Shown: piece by piece, positions 54,201-64,000 of the stretch | Layout of the letters: each line of letters opens with the position of its first letter | Position numbering within the stretch: the stretch's first letter is position 1 | Assembly: GCA_030761205.1 (NCBI GenBank) | Contig: JAULJL010000035.1 | Location: 12,666,001-12,730,000 of the forward strand | Length of the DNA: 64,000 bases | Direction: 5' to 3' | Origin: Fremontodendron californicum | Lineage: Eukaryota > Streptophyta > Magnoliopsida > Malvales > Malvaceae | Program-made: the position numbers and the translations under genes | The notes under the pieces: model-generated | Database searches by the model: none | Told to the model about the DNA's origin: nothing | What the model saw: only the letters and a program-made list of their open reading frames with translations

Positions 54201-56515
54201 AATAAACCAAAACAACAACTTAAATAAAGAATGTAGGCCATTCGGCCATGGTAAGTATATTGTAAAAAACAATATATAAAAAATATATTTAAGAAAGAGA
54301 TGAAGGAAGAACTTAAGAAGAACAATAAAAAAAACATTTATTTAAAATGGAAACTCACCAAATAGTAATCAAAATAGCAAAAACAAGAATGGAAAATCAA
54401 GAAAGTGCAAGAGTTGGTGCTCAAGAGCAACCTCAAGAAGCTATATTTCAAGCTTTATCTCTTCAAACTTTCCTTTCCTTTCTTTTCTAAACTTTTCTTT
54501 TTTGCTTTCAACCAAGGAGAGAAAAACCAAGTAATAACCAAAAGAACCCAGCAAAATGAAAATGTGCAAATAAAATTTCTGCCTCCTCTCTATGCTGGCC
54601 GAATGCTTTATGTAAATCCTCAAGGATGTTGTCATTTTTTTTGTAACCAATTCTCCATCAAATGACTAATAATTCAAGGTGAAAAAATCGTTATCACCCT
54701 TAGATTAGCATATCAGCTGTCCCAAATTACAGCTGTTCAAGAATAATGTTGACATCTCTCTTGGCCTATGTGGCTTAATCACCATGGCTTGATCAAAGAG
54801 AATCTCTCACTAACTCTTAATTTTTAGCCATTTGATTGAAAAATCAGAAGCTTCCTCCTTCCATTGGGCCTTGGCAGGCTATAAATTGTCTTTTCCAGCC
54901 CATGTCTGATTTTTTTAAAGGCCCAAAGAAGCGCTTTTCGGTTGCTTGGGTGAAATGACCATTTTGCCCCCCGGATGCAAATAAATATCAAACTGACTCC
55001 AAATTCAATATTTATTTTTTTAATACTTCCAAAATAACAAAACATTGAGTTATAGAAGTTTTCAAAATTATCCGAGTCCGTTTGCTATTTATTTGGATTT
55101 TTTCTTCCAAAAATGCCCTTTTATGCCCCCACATTTTACCATTTTTTAAACGAGCTCCAAATCAAGATTTTTCTTCAGCAATCTCTTCCAAATAATTTAA
55201 AAGTGTGATCTGGAAGTTTTCATAATTTTTGGAGCTCATTTGGTATTTTTTCGGGATTTATCGGCTTGAATTATCGCATAGGAGCTCGGGATTTGGCCAT
55301 TTTGCAAACGAACTCTGAATCAAGATTTTATTTCTCCAATATGTTCCAAATAATTTAAAAATGAGATTTGCAAAATTTCAAAATTTTTGGAGTCCATTTG
55401 CTATTTTTCCGGGATTGATCTTCTTGAATTATTGCATAGGAGGCCCGAAATTTGGCCATTTTGCAAACGAACTCCGAATCAAGATTTTATTTCGCCAATC
55501 TCTTCCAAATAATTTAAAAATGATATTTGCAAAATTTCAGAAGATTTGGAGTTAATATGCTATTTTTTCAGGATTTTTCTTTTTTAATTACTGCATTAGA
55601 GACCCGGGATTTGGCCATTTTGCAAACGAACTCCGAATCAACATTTTATTTCGCAAATCTCTTCCAAATAATTTAAAATTGACATTTTCAAAATTTCAAA
55701 AGATTTGGAGTTCATTTTTTATTTTTTTGGGATTTGCCTTCCTGAATTACTACATAAGAGACCCGGGATTTGGCCATTTTGCAAACGAACTCCGAATCAA
55801 GATTTTCTTTTGCCAATCTCTTTCAAATGATTTAAGCATGAGATTGACAAATTTTTAGAATTTTCGGAGTCCATTTGCTATTTTTCCCAAATTTTCCAAT
55901 TTTGCCCTTTTGCCTCCGAAACCCGATTTTGCTCAAAACAAGTCCGATTTTCAGATTTTCTTCAAACTGAGCCTTGGGCTATCCCTTTTTTCCTCATCCA
56001 TTGGGGGCTTTGGTCTTACCAAGTTGGGCCATCTCTATGATTCTTCCCGATTTCACCGAAATCCACCAAAAACCCTAATTCTCGATTTTCCCCCGGATTG
56101 ACTTTTCTTTCGGTTTTTCTTGCAAGTGGCTTCTCCATTACCCGTATTCAGTGCTTATATTTCATTTGGAACCTTCAATTTTGACCAATTTGATTGTTTA
56201 AGCACTTTTCGCCAAATTTCTCGGATTAGGGTTTCCTTTCTACTGAATCTCCAAATGCCAACTTCCGAACTCCATATCTTTCAATGTAGACCTAGGATTA
56301 TCAAAATTCTTTCGTCATTTTTCAATTGAACTTAAAATTCCTTATTTTGAAAGTGGGTTGACTTTTTTCAAGTTTGACTTTTTATGCTCGCCCTCTTAAA
56401 CTAAGTCTCGGAGTACCACCTGCAGGATGAAAAAAGTCTGTTTTATTCTCGGAAACATCAATTTATGAAGAAAACATACCTGTTTTAGTGGTCCGGACAA
56501 AATTAGGTGTCTACA
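51251..56515 (-). repeat. 5.3-kb LTR of the second Tat-like element (3' LTR)
   Basis: In + coordinates it runs TGTCGCAACC...GGTGTCTACA, so on the minus strand it starts TGTAGACACC and ends GGTTGCGACA (5,265 bp). It is preceded by a purine tract AAAGAGAGGCAGC. It contains A/T-rich repeats (about 51950-52480), GCATTTTCACAAACACTTG repeats (53640-54010) and a 160-bp tandem array (55130-55900). Short ORFs in it are not genes. Confidence 0.85.
55130..55900. repeat. Tandem array of about 160-bp units in the LTR
   Basis: Five copies sharing GGCCATTTTGCAAACGAACT and AATCTCTTCCAAATAATTTAA start near 55141, 55294, 55454, 55613 and 55773. The LTR copy at the right end of the window has only four (63051, 63205, 63364, 63523). 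Confidence 0.85.
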
Positions 56516-56630
56516 GCTGCCTCTCTTTGGGTATTGCTGAGAATCAGGAATCAGGCAAAGATAAACAAACACTAATTTTGTACCTCGACCCGTCTTAAAG
56601 AAACGGATTCGATTTTCAAAAGAAAAAATT

Positions 56631-57187
56631 ATGCCCGAAGGTTTTAATAATGGTGCCCGAAGGTCTTATAAAAAACTAGTGCCCGAAGGTCTTTCAAATG
56701 GTGCCCGGAGGTCTTTAAAAAAACTGTTGCCCCAAGGTCTTTAAAATGGTGCCCGGAGGTCTTAAAAAATTGGTGCTCTGAGGTCTTTAAAATGGTGCCC
56801 GAAGGTCTTTAAAACTGGTGCCCGAAGGTCTTTAAAATTGGTACCCGAAGGTCTTAAAAATGGTGCCCGAAGGTCTTTACAACTACTGATGCCCGAAGGT
56901 CTTTAAAACTGGTGCCCGAAAGTCTTTAAAAATGGTGCCCGAAGGTCTTTAAAATAGGTGCCCGAAAGTCTTTAAAATTGGTGCCCGAAGGTCTTTAAAA
57001 CTGGTGCCCGAAGGTCTTTAAAATGGTGCCCAAAGGTCTAAAAAAATGATGCCCGAAGGTCTTTAAAACTGGTGCCCGAAGGTCTTTAAAAATGGTGCCC
57101 GAAGGTCTTTAAAACAGGTGCCCGAAGGTCTTTAAAACTGGTGCCTGAAGGTCTTTAAAACTGGTACCCGAAGGTCTTTAAAATTGG
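56631..57187. repeat. Tandem array of 22-23-bp units
   Basis: About two dozen copies of GGTGCCCGAAGGTCTTTAAAACT with small variations, just inside the 3' LTR of the second Tat element. It occupies the same relative position as the 64-bp array in the outer element, but the unit is unrelated. Confidence 0.95.
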
Positions 57188-58829
57188 TTTGAAAATACCT
57201 TGACGACGGTCTCAAGGCTCGACTTGTCTGATAAACAAAATGAATTCAATTTAAAACAGGAGGAAATACCTTGATGGCGATCTCAGACTCTAAATCTTTT
57301 GAGAAAAAAAACGAGTTCTCTTTGAGGAAGTCCAAGTTTTCCTGATTTCTGCACTGTTAGCTAAATGCAATGATGAGAATGCCATGCTTTTGCAAATGCT
57401 TGTATGCTTCCTAAAATAAATGCAATCAAATGATTGTGCCATAATTTCTAATCCATGGTTTCTTTGAGGTTCACAGATTATATGACTTCAGGACAGAGTC
57501 TTCAATTGTTCATTGATGCCCCACTTAAGGAATTCTTCACTCAAGATATCTTGTCAAACAGTCTCAGCTTCTGTCTCTCGCTGAAGTTCACAGATTTTCT
57601 GACTTCGTGATGGAGTTTCCACCACGTTCACTGTTTTCCTTTTCTTTGTGAACTTTCCAAACCTTTCCCAAGATTTAAATCTATTCCTTAGTAATACTTT
57701 GAGATCCCTTTATTTAAATATTTTTATTACTAATCATTATTCAATTTAATAACAACCATAATGCATCTCAAAAGTATATGAAAGAGAATACGAATCAAGC
57801 AAAAATTGTCATGAAAAGGATAACAAGAATTTATTGCAAGAGATGTTTTAAAATGGTAAAAATAAATATCAAGGATATAAGAAACAAATATAAGGTTATA
57901 GGCTGTAGATGCCCCGGATGCGGAATATCTTAGACCCCTCTTTTTTCAAACCATCTGAAATTTCTCTTGAATGAGCAATTCACTTGGGTAACATCTTAGC
58001 GTCTGTAGTTACATCAGACTGCGTTGTTCCCCTTTTTCTCTGATTGTCAGATACTTTCTCCCCCTTTACACGGAGCATTGATTCAAACTTTGATTAGTAC
58101 TTGAGCCGTCTTTTGTAGGTTTTCAACTCAAGTGTCCTCCGTTCGATATTAAGTCGCCCTTTGCGGGTTTTTGGCTTAAACCTCTCCTTTTTCATTCTTT
58201 TTTATTTCCATTTTTTTTTTTTGGTATTCTACCATGCATCTGAGAATTCTAAATGCTTCCAAGGTAAAAATATCAATTCAAAAGATGGGATGAATTCTGA
58301 GAATAACCTTTCAAATTAAGTATCCATGCTTGATCAGAATGGGCTTTTAAAGCATGTAATGTAGGCCAAGGTTTAGGTTTAGAAAGAAAGGATAAAATAG
58401 GCCCAAAATGAGTTTAAGGGTGATTGGATCAAGGATCACTTCTTGAGTAGAACTCAATCTTGAAACATTTGTCCCTTTTTGGACTTTTTTTTTTCTTTTT
58501 TGCTTTGTTGGCTTTCATTTGCCACATTTTCTGATGGCTTTCTCTTTTTTTTTGCCATGATTTTTGATTATCTTTCCTCTTATTTGCCCTCTAGTGTAGA
58601 GGGTGATCCTTGATCAAGGTTTTAAAGAAAGAAATAATTCTTAAGGCTCAAAGGGGTGACTAAGGATAATTTCTTCTTAGTGGAAGGAGTATGAAAGACG
58701 GCCATTCATCATATCAAGCATAAATATTCTCTTTGAAAAGCAATTCTCAGGAGAAATAGATATATAGAATTTCTATTTTTACACTTGGAATCATTCGAAT
58801 TTTCATGTGCACAGCATCACACATTTTTT
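57188..58829 (-). other. 3' noncoding region of the second Tat element
   Basis: No coding region. Part of it (58220-58690) is homologous to the outer element's 43330-43800. The rest shows only low-complexity T/C runs. Confidence 0.6.
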
Positions 58830-59198
58830 TTAAGCATAATACTTCTTCAGTTCATCAGCATTCACGGGATGTCTAAAATCATCTCCGTCCATTCTAGTTA
58901 AAATCAATGCTCTTCCAGAAAAAGCTCTTTTTACCACATAGGGTCCTTCCCAATTCGGAGCCCATTTTCCTCTCGGGTCCTTCACTATAGGGAGAATTTT
59001 TCTCAATACCAACTCCCCCTCTCGGAACTGTCTAGGACGAACCTTCTTGTTGTGGGCTCGAATCATCCTTTTCTGATACAACTGCCCATGACAAATTACT
59101 TTCAATCTTTTCTCCTCGGAGAGATTCAACTGTTCATAACGAGCTCTAACCCATTCTGCTTCCTCTAGGCCAGCTTCCATCAAAACCCGAAGTGAAGG
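58830..59198 (-). pseudogene. pol: Tat-lineage pol C-terminus (end of integrase)
   Basis: The minus strand reads PSLRVLMEAGLEEAEWVRAR at the LTR junction and ends at a stop at 58830. It includes RPRQFREGELVLRKILP and GKWAPNWEGPYVVKRAFSG, the conserved C-terminal (GPY/F) domain of Ty3/gypsy integrase as found in Tat/Ogre-like elements. The frame is clean to its natural end. At the upstream side it is cut exactly by the terminus of another LTR, so the rest of pol should lie beyond that insertion, outside the window. Confidence 0.85.
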
Positions 59199-62100
59199 TG
59201 TCGCAACCTAAAAAATAACGAGTCTCATCGCAAGACATTATTATTCGTTACGCGTGACATTAAAAAAAAAAAAAACCGAGGAAAAGTCAACTTAATTCCT
59301 CTAGAAAACTGAAGGTTTTGAAAATGACCTTGAAAAAGACATGGAGTCGCCACCAATCTTTTTTTAGCTAGGTGTGATCGGCCATCTATTAAAACCGGTT
59401 TTATAAAATATTTTAAAAATTAATTAAAACATTTTAAAAACCAATTTTAAGTCTGCGTTTTAAAACCAGAGAAATCAAAGAAGCGGGTTCGGGGGTCGGT
59501 TACGTGCGGGGAAGGATTAGCACCCCCACAACGCCCGTATAAATCGGTACCTTATTAATCGTGTGTTATCTCAAGTCTCGGTAAAAAAAATCGGTTTTAA
59601 ATTTAGTATTTCAAGTTAATTCCCAATTTAAAGAAAAATAATTCCATTTTTAATTGAAAATGATCCGAAATTTATAAATTCAAAATTTTCCTATATTCCC
59701 CAACAAACGTGGCAAAATATAGAAATTTTTATTAGTTTTGGAAAACTTTCCGAATCATTCCCCTTTTAAAGAAGATATTCCGTTATTAATAATAATTGAT
59801 GATATCCTCCCCAGCAAACCCGGCAGAGAACTCATGAATTATTTTAACTCAAGAATCTCTTTATTTTATTGAAAATCATTATCCTTTTTTGAAAACATTT
59901 AAAAGAAATGAATATGTATATGCATGACATAAATAAAATGACATAACAAAATCTAAAAAATGTAATGCAACCTAAATGATATGACATGATTTGAATGCCT
60001 TAGCATATTTTAAATGAAATGAAATGACCTAGGTAACATAATATATTCTATATGAAATGTAATATCCTAAGTCATATGATATATTCTAAATGAAATGAAA
60101 TGACTTAGGTAATATAATATATTCTACATGAAATGAAATGACCTAAATAACATACATATTCTATATGAAATGAAATGATTTAAATGTCATGACAAATATG
60201 AATGATATGGCATATAATTTAAATGACATGGAATATATATGCATGAAAATAAAAATAAAAATAATAATGCATGAACATAACATATGCTAAATAATATATA
60301 AATAAAATAACTAAATAAAAAGCATAGGATATCATGAAATATTCCAAATCATACAATAAACAATATAACATAACTCAAAATCATAACAATATCATAAAAA
60401 TTATCATAGCAAAAATCACATATTATATAAAATGCATGAATATGAAAATGCAATGCATGAAAATGTATTTTTTCCTTTAATTAAGGAAATCCGTATATCT
60501 AAAAAGATATCCAGCTATCTTAGGAAAATATTTCAAATTAAATATTCTAAAACCAAAATAGTTTGTGATTGTTTGAAAACAATTTTGAAAAGCTTGAATT
60601 AAAAATAAAAATTGGGCTAATTTTTTTAAAATGGCTCTAATTCCCTAAGTTTAAAAATCCCGGACTTGATCACCCTTAACCCGAGAGTTAGAAAATCATT
60701 TTTAGAGTTTAAAAAAGCTTAGAAACTACCTTAAGTTAGTAGCTAACCTTCCTAATCAACCCCCTCTAAGTAACTTAACCAAAACAGAAAAATAATTTTT
60801 CTTTAAATTCAATTCTGACTCCACTGCCAGTTTTAAGCCAAGATTTTTTATCCTATTTTTAAAAATTCAAAAAATTCTGAAACAAATACTTGAGACTCAG
60901 GACATGTAAAACTACACAGAAAAAAATCGTCTTAATTTTCTGATTAAATATGAATTCTCAGAAAAATCAGAAAAGTACGAGTACTAGGTGAAAAAACTGT
61001 TTTGCCAAAATACATTTTTGCCTTTGATAAAATCATTTAAAAATCAAAGTAAAATATTTAAAACGCACAAAATGGCTCACAAACAGTAGCTAGGACTTTT
61101 TGAAAGTTATATAAAAACTAGCTAAGTAAAAAAAAAAATCACAAAGGTAGAATAATCAATGTGACAAAACTTAATTTTCCACAAGTGTGCTCAAGAGAGC
61201 ATGACTTTGAACCATTAATTGGCCTAAGTCATTATTCAAGTGGCACGAACATGAAATGCATGAAAAAATACAGCAGACATATTGCATGAAATGCATGATT
61301 TTAAACCTAAATGTCATGAAAAAATGCATGGCATCAATATAGTGACTTAGACCTAAATGAACTTGCATGGCATTTAATGCAACCTAGACCTAAAATGCAT
61401 GAACATGCATGGCAAATAAACCTAACTTAATAACTAAAATGTGCATGGCATTTTCACAAACACAAAGCATGCTTAAACCAAGAACTCAAACAAATATCAT
61501 GCAAATGCTAACCTATCAACCAACATGGAAAAAATGCAACATATAATGCAAAAATTCAAGGACTGGCCGATTGGCCTATATGAATAGCAAACATGGCATT
61601 TTCACAAACACTTGGTATACTAACATGCAAAACTAAATCAAATGTCATGCAAATGCAAAAACCTACCAACTAACATGGCAAAAATGCAACACACAATGCA
61701 AAACACATGGAGTAGCCAAATGGCCTCAAGCTCCAACAAGCATGGCATTTTCACAAACACTTGATATACTAACATGTTCAACTAAAATATAACACTCAAA
61801 TCATGCAAAAACCACACAAGCATTTTCACAAACACTTAATATACTAAATCTAAAACATGCTCAACAAAGATATAAAACTCAAATCATGCAAAAACCACAC
61901 AAGCATTTTCACAAACACTTGATATACTAAATCTAAAACATGCTCAAATTTAAACATCATGAAAACAGAAAATTAAAAATGCAAGAACATGATATTTAAA
62001 TCATAAATGACAACAAAGAAAGCAACCAAATTAAAATATAACTCAAGTATGTGAAGTAAAATAACATTTAAAACATCAAGATCAAAGAAAATAACATCAA

Positions 62101-64000
62101 TAACATGATAAAATAAACCAAAATAGCAACTTAAACAAAAAGTGTAGGCCATTCGGCCATGGTGAGTATATTGTAAAAAAAAAATTGTAAAAAATATATT
62201 TAAGAAAGAGATGAAGGAAGAACTTAAGAAGAACAATAAAAAAACATTTTTTTTAAATGGAAACTCACCAAATAGTAATCAAAATAGAAAAAACAAGAAT
62301 GGAAAATCAAGAAAGTGCAAGAGTTGGTGCTCAAGAGCAACCTCAAGAAGCTATATTTCAAGCTTTATCTCTTCAAACTTTCCTTTCTTTTCTAAACTTT
62401 TTCTTTTTGCTTTCAACCAAAGAGAGAAAAACCAAGTAAAAATCAAGAGAACTCAGCAAAATAAAGTGTAAAAATGAAAAATCTGAACCTCCCCTACAAG
62501 CTGGCCGAAACCCCCTCTAAATGCTCAAGGTTGTTGTCGTTTTTTTGTAACCAATTTTTCATCAAATGGCTAATAATTCAAGGTGAAAAAATCATGAAAT
62601 TACCACCTTTAGATTAGCATCTCAACTGTCCCAAATTACAGTTGTTCAAGAATAATGTTGACATCTCTCTTAGCCTATGTGGCTTAATCACCATGGCTTG
62701 ATCAAAGAGAATCTCTAACTAACTCTTAATTCTTGGCCATTTGATTGAAAAATCAAAAGCTTCCTCCTTTTTTTGGGCCTTGGCAGGCCAGCACTTCTCT
62801 TTTCCAGCCCAAGTCTGATTTTTTGAAAGGCCCAAAGAAGCCATTTCAGTTGCTCGGGTGAAATGACCGTTTTGCCCCCCGAATGCAAATAAATATCAAA
62901 CGGACTCCAAATTCAATTTTTATTTTTTTTACTACTTCCAAAATAGTAAAACATTGAGTTCTGGAAGTTTTCAAAATTATCCGAGTATGTTTGCTATTTA
63001 TTTGGATTTTTTCTTCTAAAAAAGCCTTTTTATGCCCTTACTTTTTACCATTTTTTAAACGAGCTCCAAATCAAGATTTTTCTTCACCAATCTCTTCCAA
63101 ATAATTGAAAAGTGTGATCTAGAAGTTTTCATAATTTTTGGAGCTCATTTCGTATTTTTTCGGGATTTATTGACTTGAATTACTGCATAGGAGGCCCGGG
63201 ATTTGGCCAATTTGCAAACGAACTCCAAATCAAGATTTTATTTTTCCAATCTCTTCAAAATAATTTAAAAATGATATTTTCAAAATTTCAAAATTTTTGG
63301 AGTCCATTTGCTATTTTTCCGGGATTTATCTTTTTGAATTATTGTATAAGAGGCCAGGAATTTGGCCATTTTGCAAACGAACTCCGAATCAAGATTTTAT
63401 TTCCCCAATCTCTTCCAAATAATTTAAAAATGAGATTTGAAAAAATTCAGAAGATTTGGACTTCATTTGCTATTTTTTCGGGATTTTCCTTTTTGATTTA
63501 CTGCATAAGAACCTCGGGATTTGGCCATTTTGCAAACGAACTCCGAATCAAGATTTTCTTTCACTAATCTCTTCCAAATAATTTAAAAATGAGATTTGAA
63601 AATTTTCAGAAGATTTGGAGCTCATTTGCTATTTTTCCCAAATTTTCCAATTTTGGCCTTTTGCCTCCGAAATCTAGTTTTGATCAAAACAAGTCCGATT
63701 TTCAGATTTTCTTCAAGCTGAGCCTTGGGCTATCCTTTTTTAATCATTCCTCATCCATTGGGGGCTTTGGTCTTACCAAGTCGGGCCATTTCTGTGATTC
63801 TTCCCGATTTCACCGAAATCCACTAAAAGTCCTAATTCTCGGTTTTCTCCCGGATTGACTTTTCTTTCGGTTTTTCTTGCAAGTGGCTTCTCCATTACCC
63901 GTATTCAGTGCTTATCATTCATTTGGAACCTTCAATTTTGACCAATTTGATCGTTTAAGCACTTTTCCCCAAATTTCTCGGATTAGGGTTTCCTTTCTAC
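59199..64000 (-). repeat. Second copy of the 5.3-kb Tat LTR, inserted in pol (continues past the window)
   Basis: Begins TGTCGCAACC at 59199 and aligns to 51251-56244 through the window end. I estimate roughly 6-7% difference from inspection of the first 120 bases. There is no primer-binding site on its pol side, and it abuts coding sequence at its exact terminus. That indicates an independent insertion (solo LTR or a third element) within pol and not the 5' LTR partner of 51251-56515. Confidence 0.8.

Larger units (their letters stand above)
38739..64000 (-). mobile_element. Nested minus-strand Tat/Ogre-like Ty3/gypsy elements
   Basis: The outer element runs on the minus strand from its 5' LTR (starting beyond the window, ending at 49227) through a tRNA-Arg-type primer site, gag remnants, a long noncoding 3' region and a 3' LTR (41087-38739). 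Its 5' LTR is interrupted at 51250/51251 by a second element, of which the 3' LTR (56515-51251), 3' noncoding region and pol C-terminus are visible. That pol is cut at 59198/59199 by the exact end of another LTR of the second type. The lineage call rests on the pol C-terminus, the LTR landmarks and the primer site. No member in view is complete. Confidence 0.75.

Noticed and set aside
52240..54337. Several hydrophobic minus-strand ORFs in the 5.3-kb LTR
   Set aside because: They fall in tandemly repeated AT-rich LTR sequence and are broken in the second LTR copy.
59199..64000. Reading this LTR as the 5' LTR partner of 51251-56515 with an internal deletion
   Set aside because: It abuts pol at its exact terminus, lacks a primer site there, and is several percent diverged; nested insertion fits better.

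Overview
The window is AT-rich nuclear DNA from a flowering plant, most likely a woody eudicot. This rests on a wall-associated/LRK10-type receptor kinase split by plant-style introns, plant-specific retrotransposon lineages (Athila, Tat/Ogre-like, plant L1 LINEs with RRM and DUF4283 domains), hAT and CACTA transposons, and long microsatellites. I cannot name the species. There are no bacterial features, tRNAs or rRNAs.

Left half (1-30.1 kb): I can assemble one host gene, a GUB_WAK/LRK10L-type receptor-like kinase on the + strand. It has four exons (2119-2801, 2952-3043, 3135-3164, 29049-30121). The splice phases match and give an uninterrupted 625-codon reading frame. Its third intron is about 25.9 kb and is full of nested insertions. 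These include an antisense, decayed zinc-binding dehydrogenase (PTGR3/ZADH2-like) pseudogene split by a non-autonomous hAT element (6262-19088, perfect 8-bp target duplication). The hAT is itself split by a young Athila-lineage Ty3/gypsy retrotransposon (6651-18633, two 1,491-bp LTRs, perfect 5-bp target duplication). Further along the intron are a CACTA-like MITE, an array of about 885-bp LINE-derived tandem repeats, a deleted antisense LINE and a candidate MITE.

The main discovery is inside the Athila element. Between pol and the 3' LTR it carries two extra intact ORFs. One is a 178-aa basic protein with a Cys cluster that I do not recognise. The other is an intronless 215-aa LOG protein, the cytokinin riboside 5'-monophosphate phosphoribohydrolase that activates cytokinin, with its PGGxGTxxE motif and catalytic Arg preserved. 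Both ORFs lie just behind good splice-acceptor sequences, which suggests expression from spliced subgenomic RNAs. A retrotransposon carrying its own plant-hormone-activating enzyme is the candidate undescribed system.

Right half (30.1-64 kb): I see no host gene here. It is a graveyard of LINE fragments (31.5-37.9 kb) around a 3.5-kb Tat-like LTR, followed by nested minus-strand Tat/Ogre-like Ty3/gypsy elements. The outer one (LTR 38739-41087, gag remnants, PBS, LTR from 49227) has its 5' LTR interrupted by a second element (LTR 51251-56515 plus a pol C-terminus). That element's pol is interrupted in turn by another copy of the same 5-kb LTR (59199 to the window end). Both Tat interiors carry short tandem-repeat arrays just before their 3' LTR.
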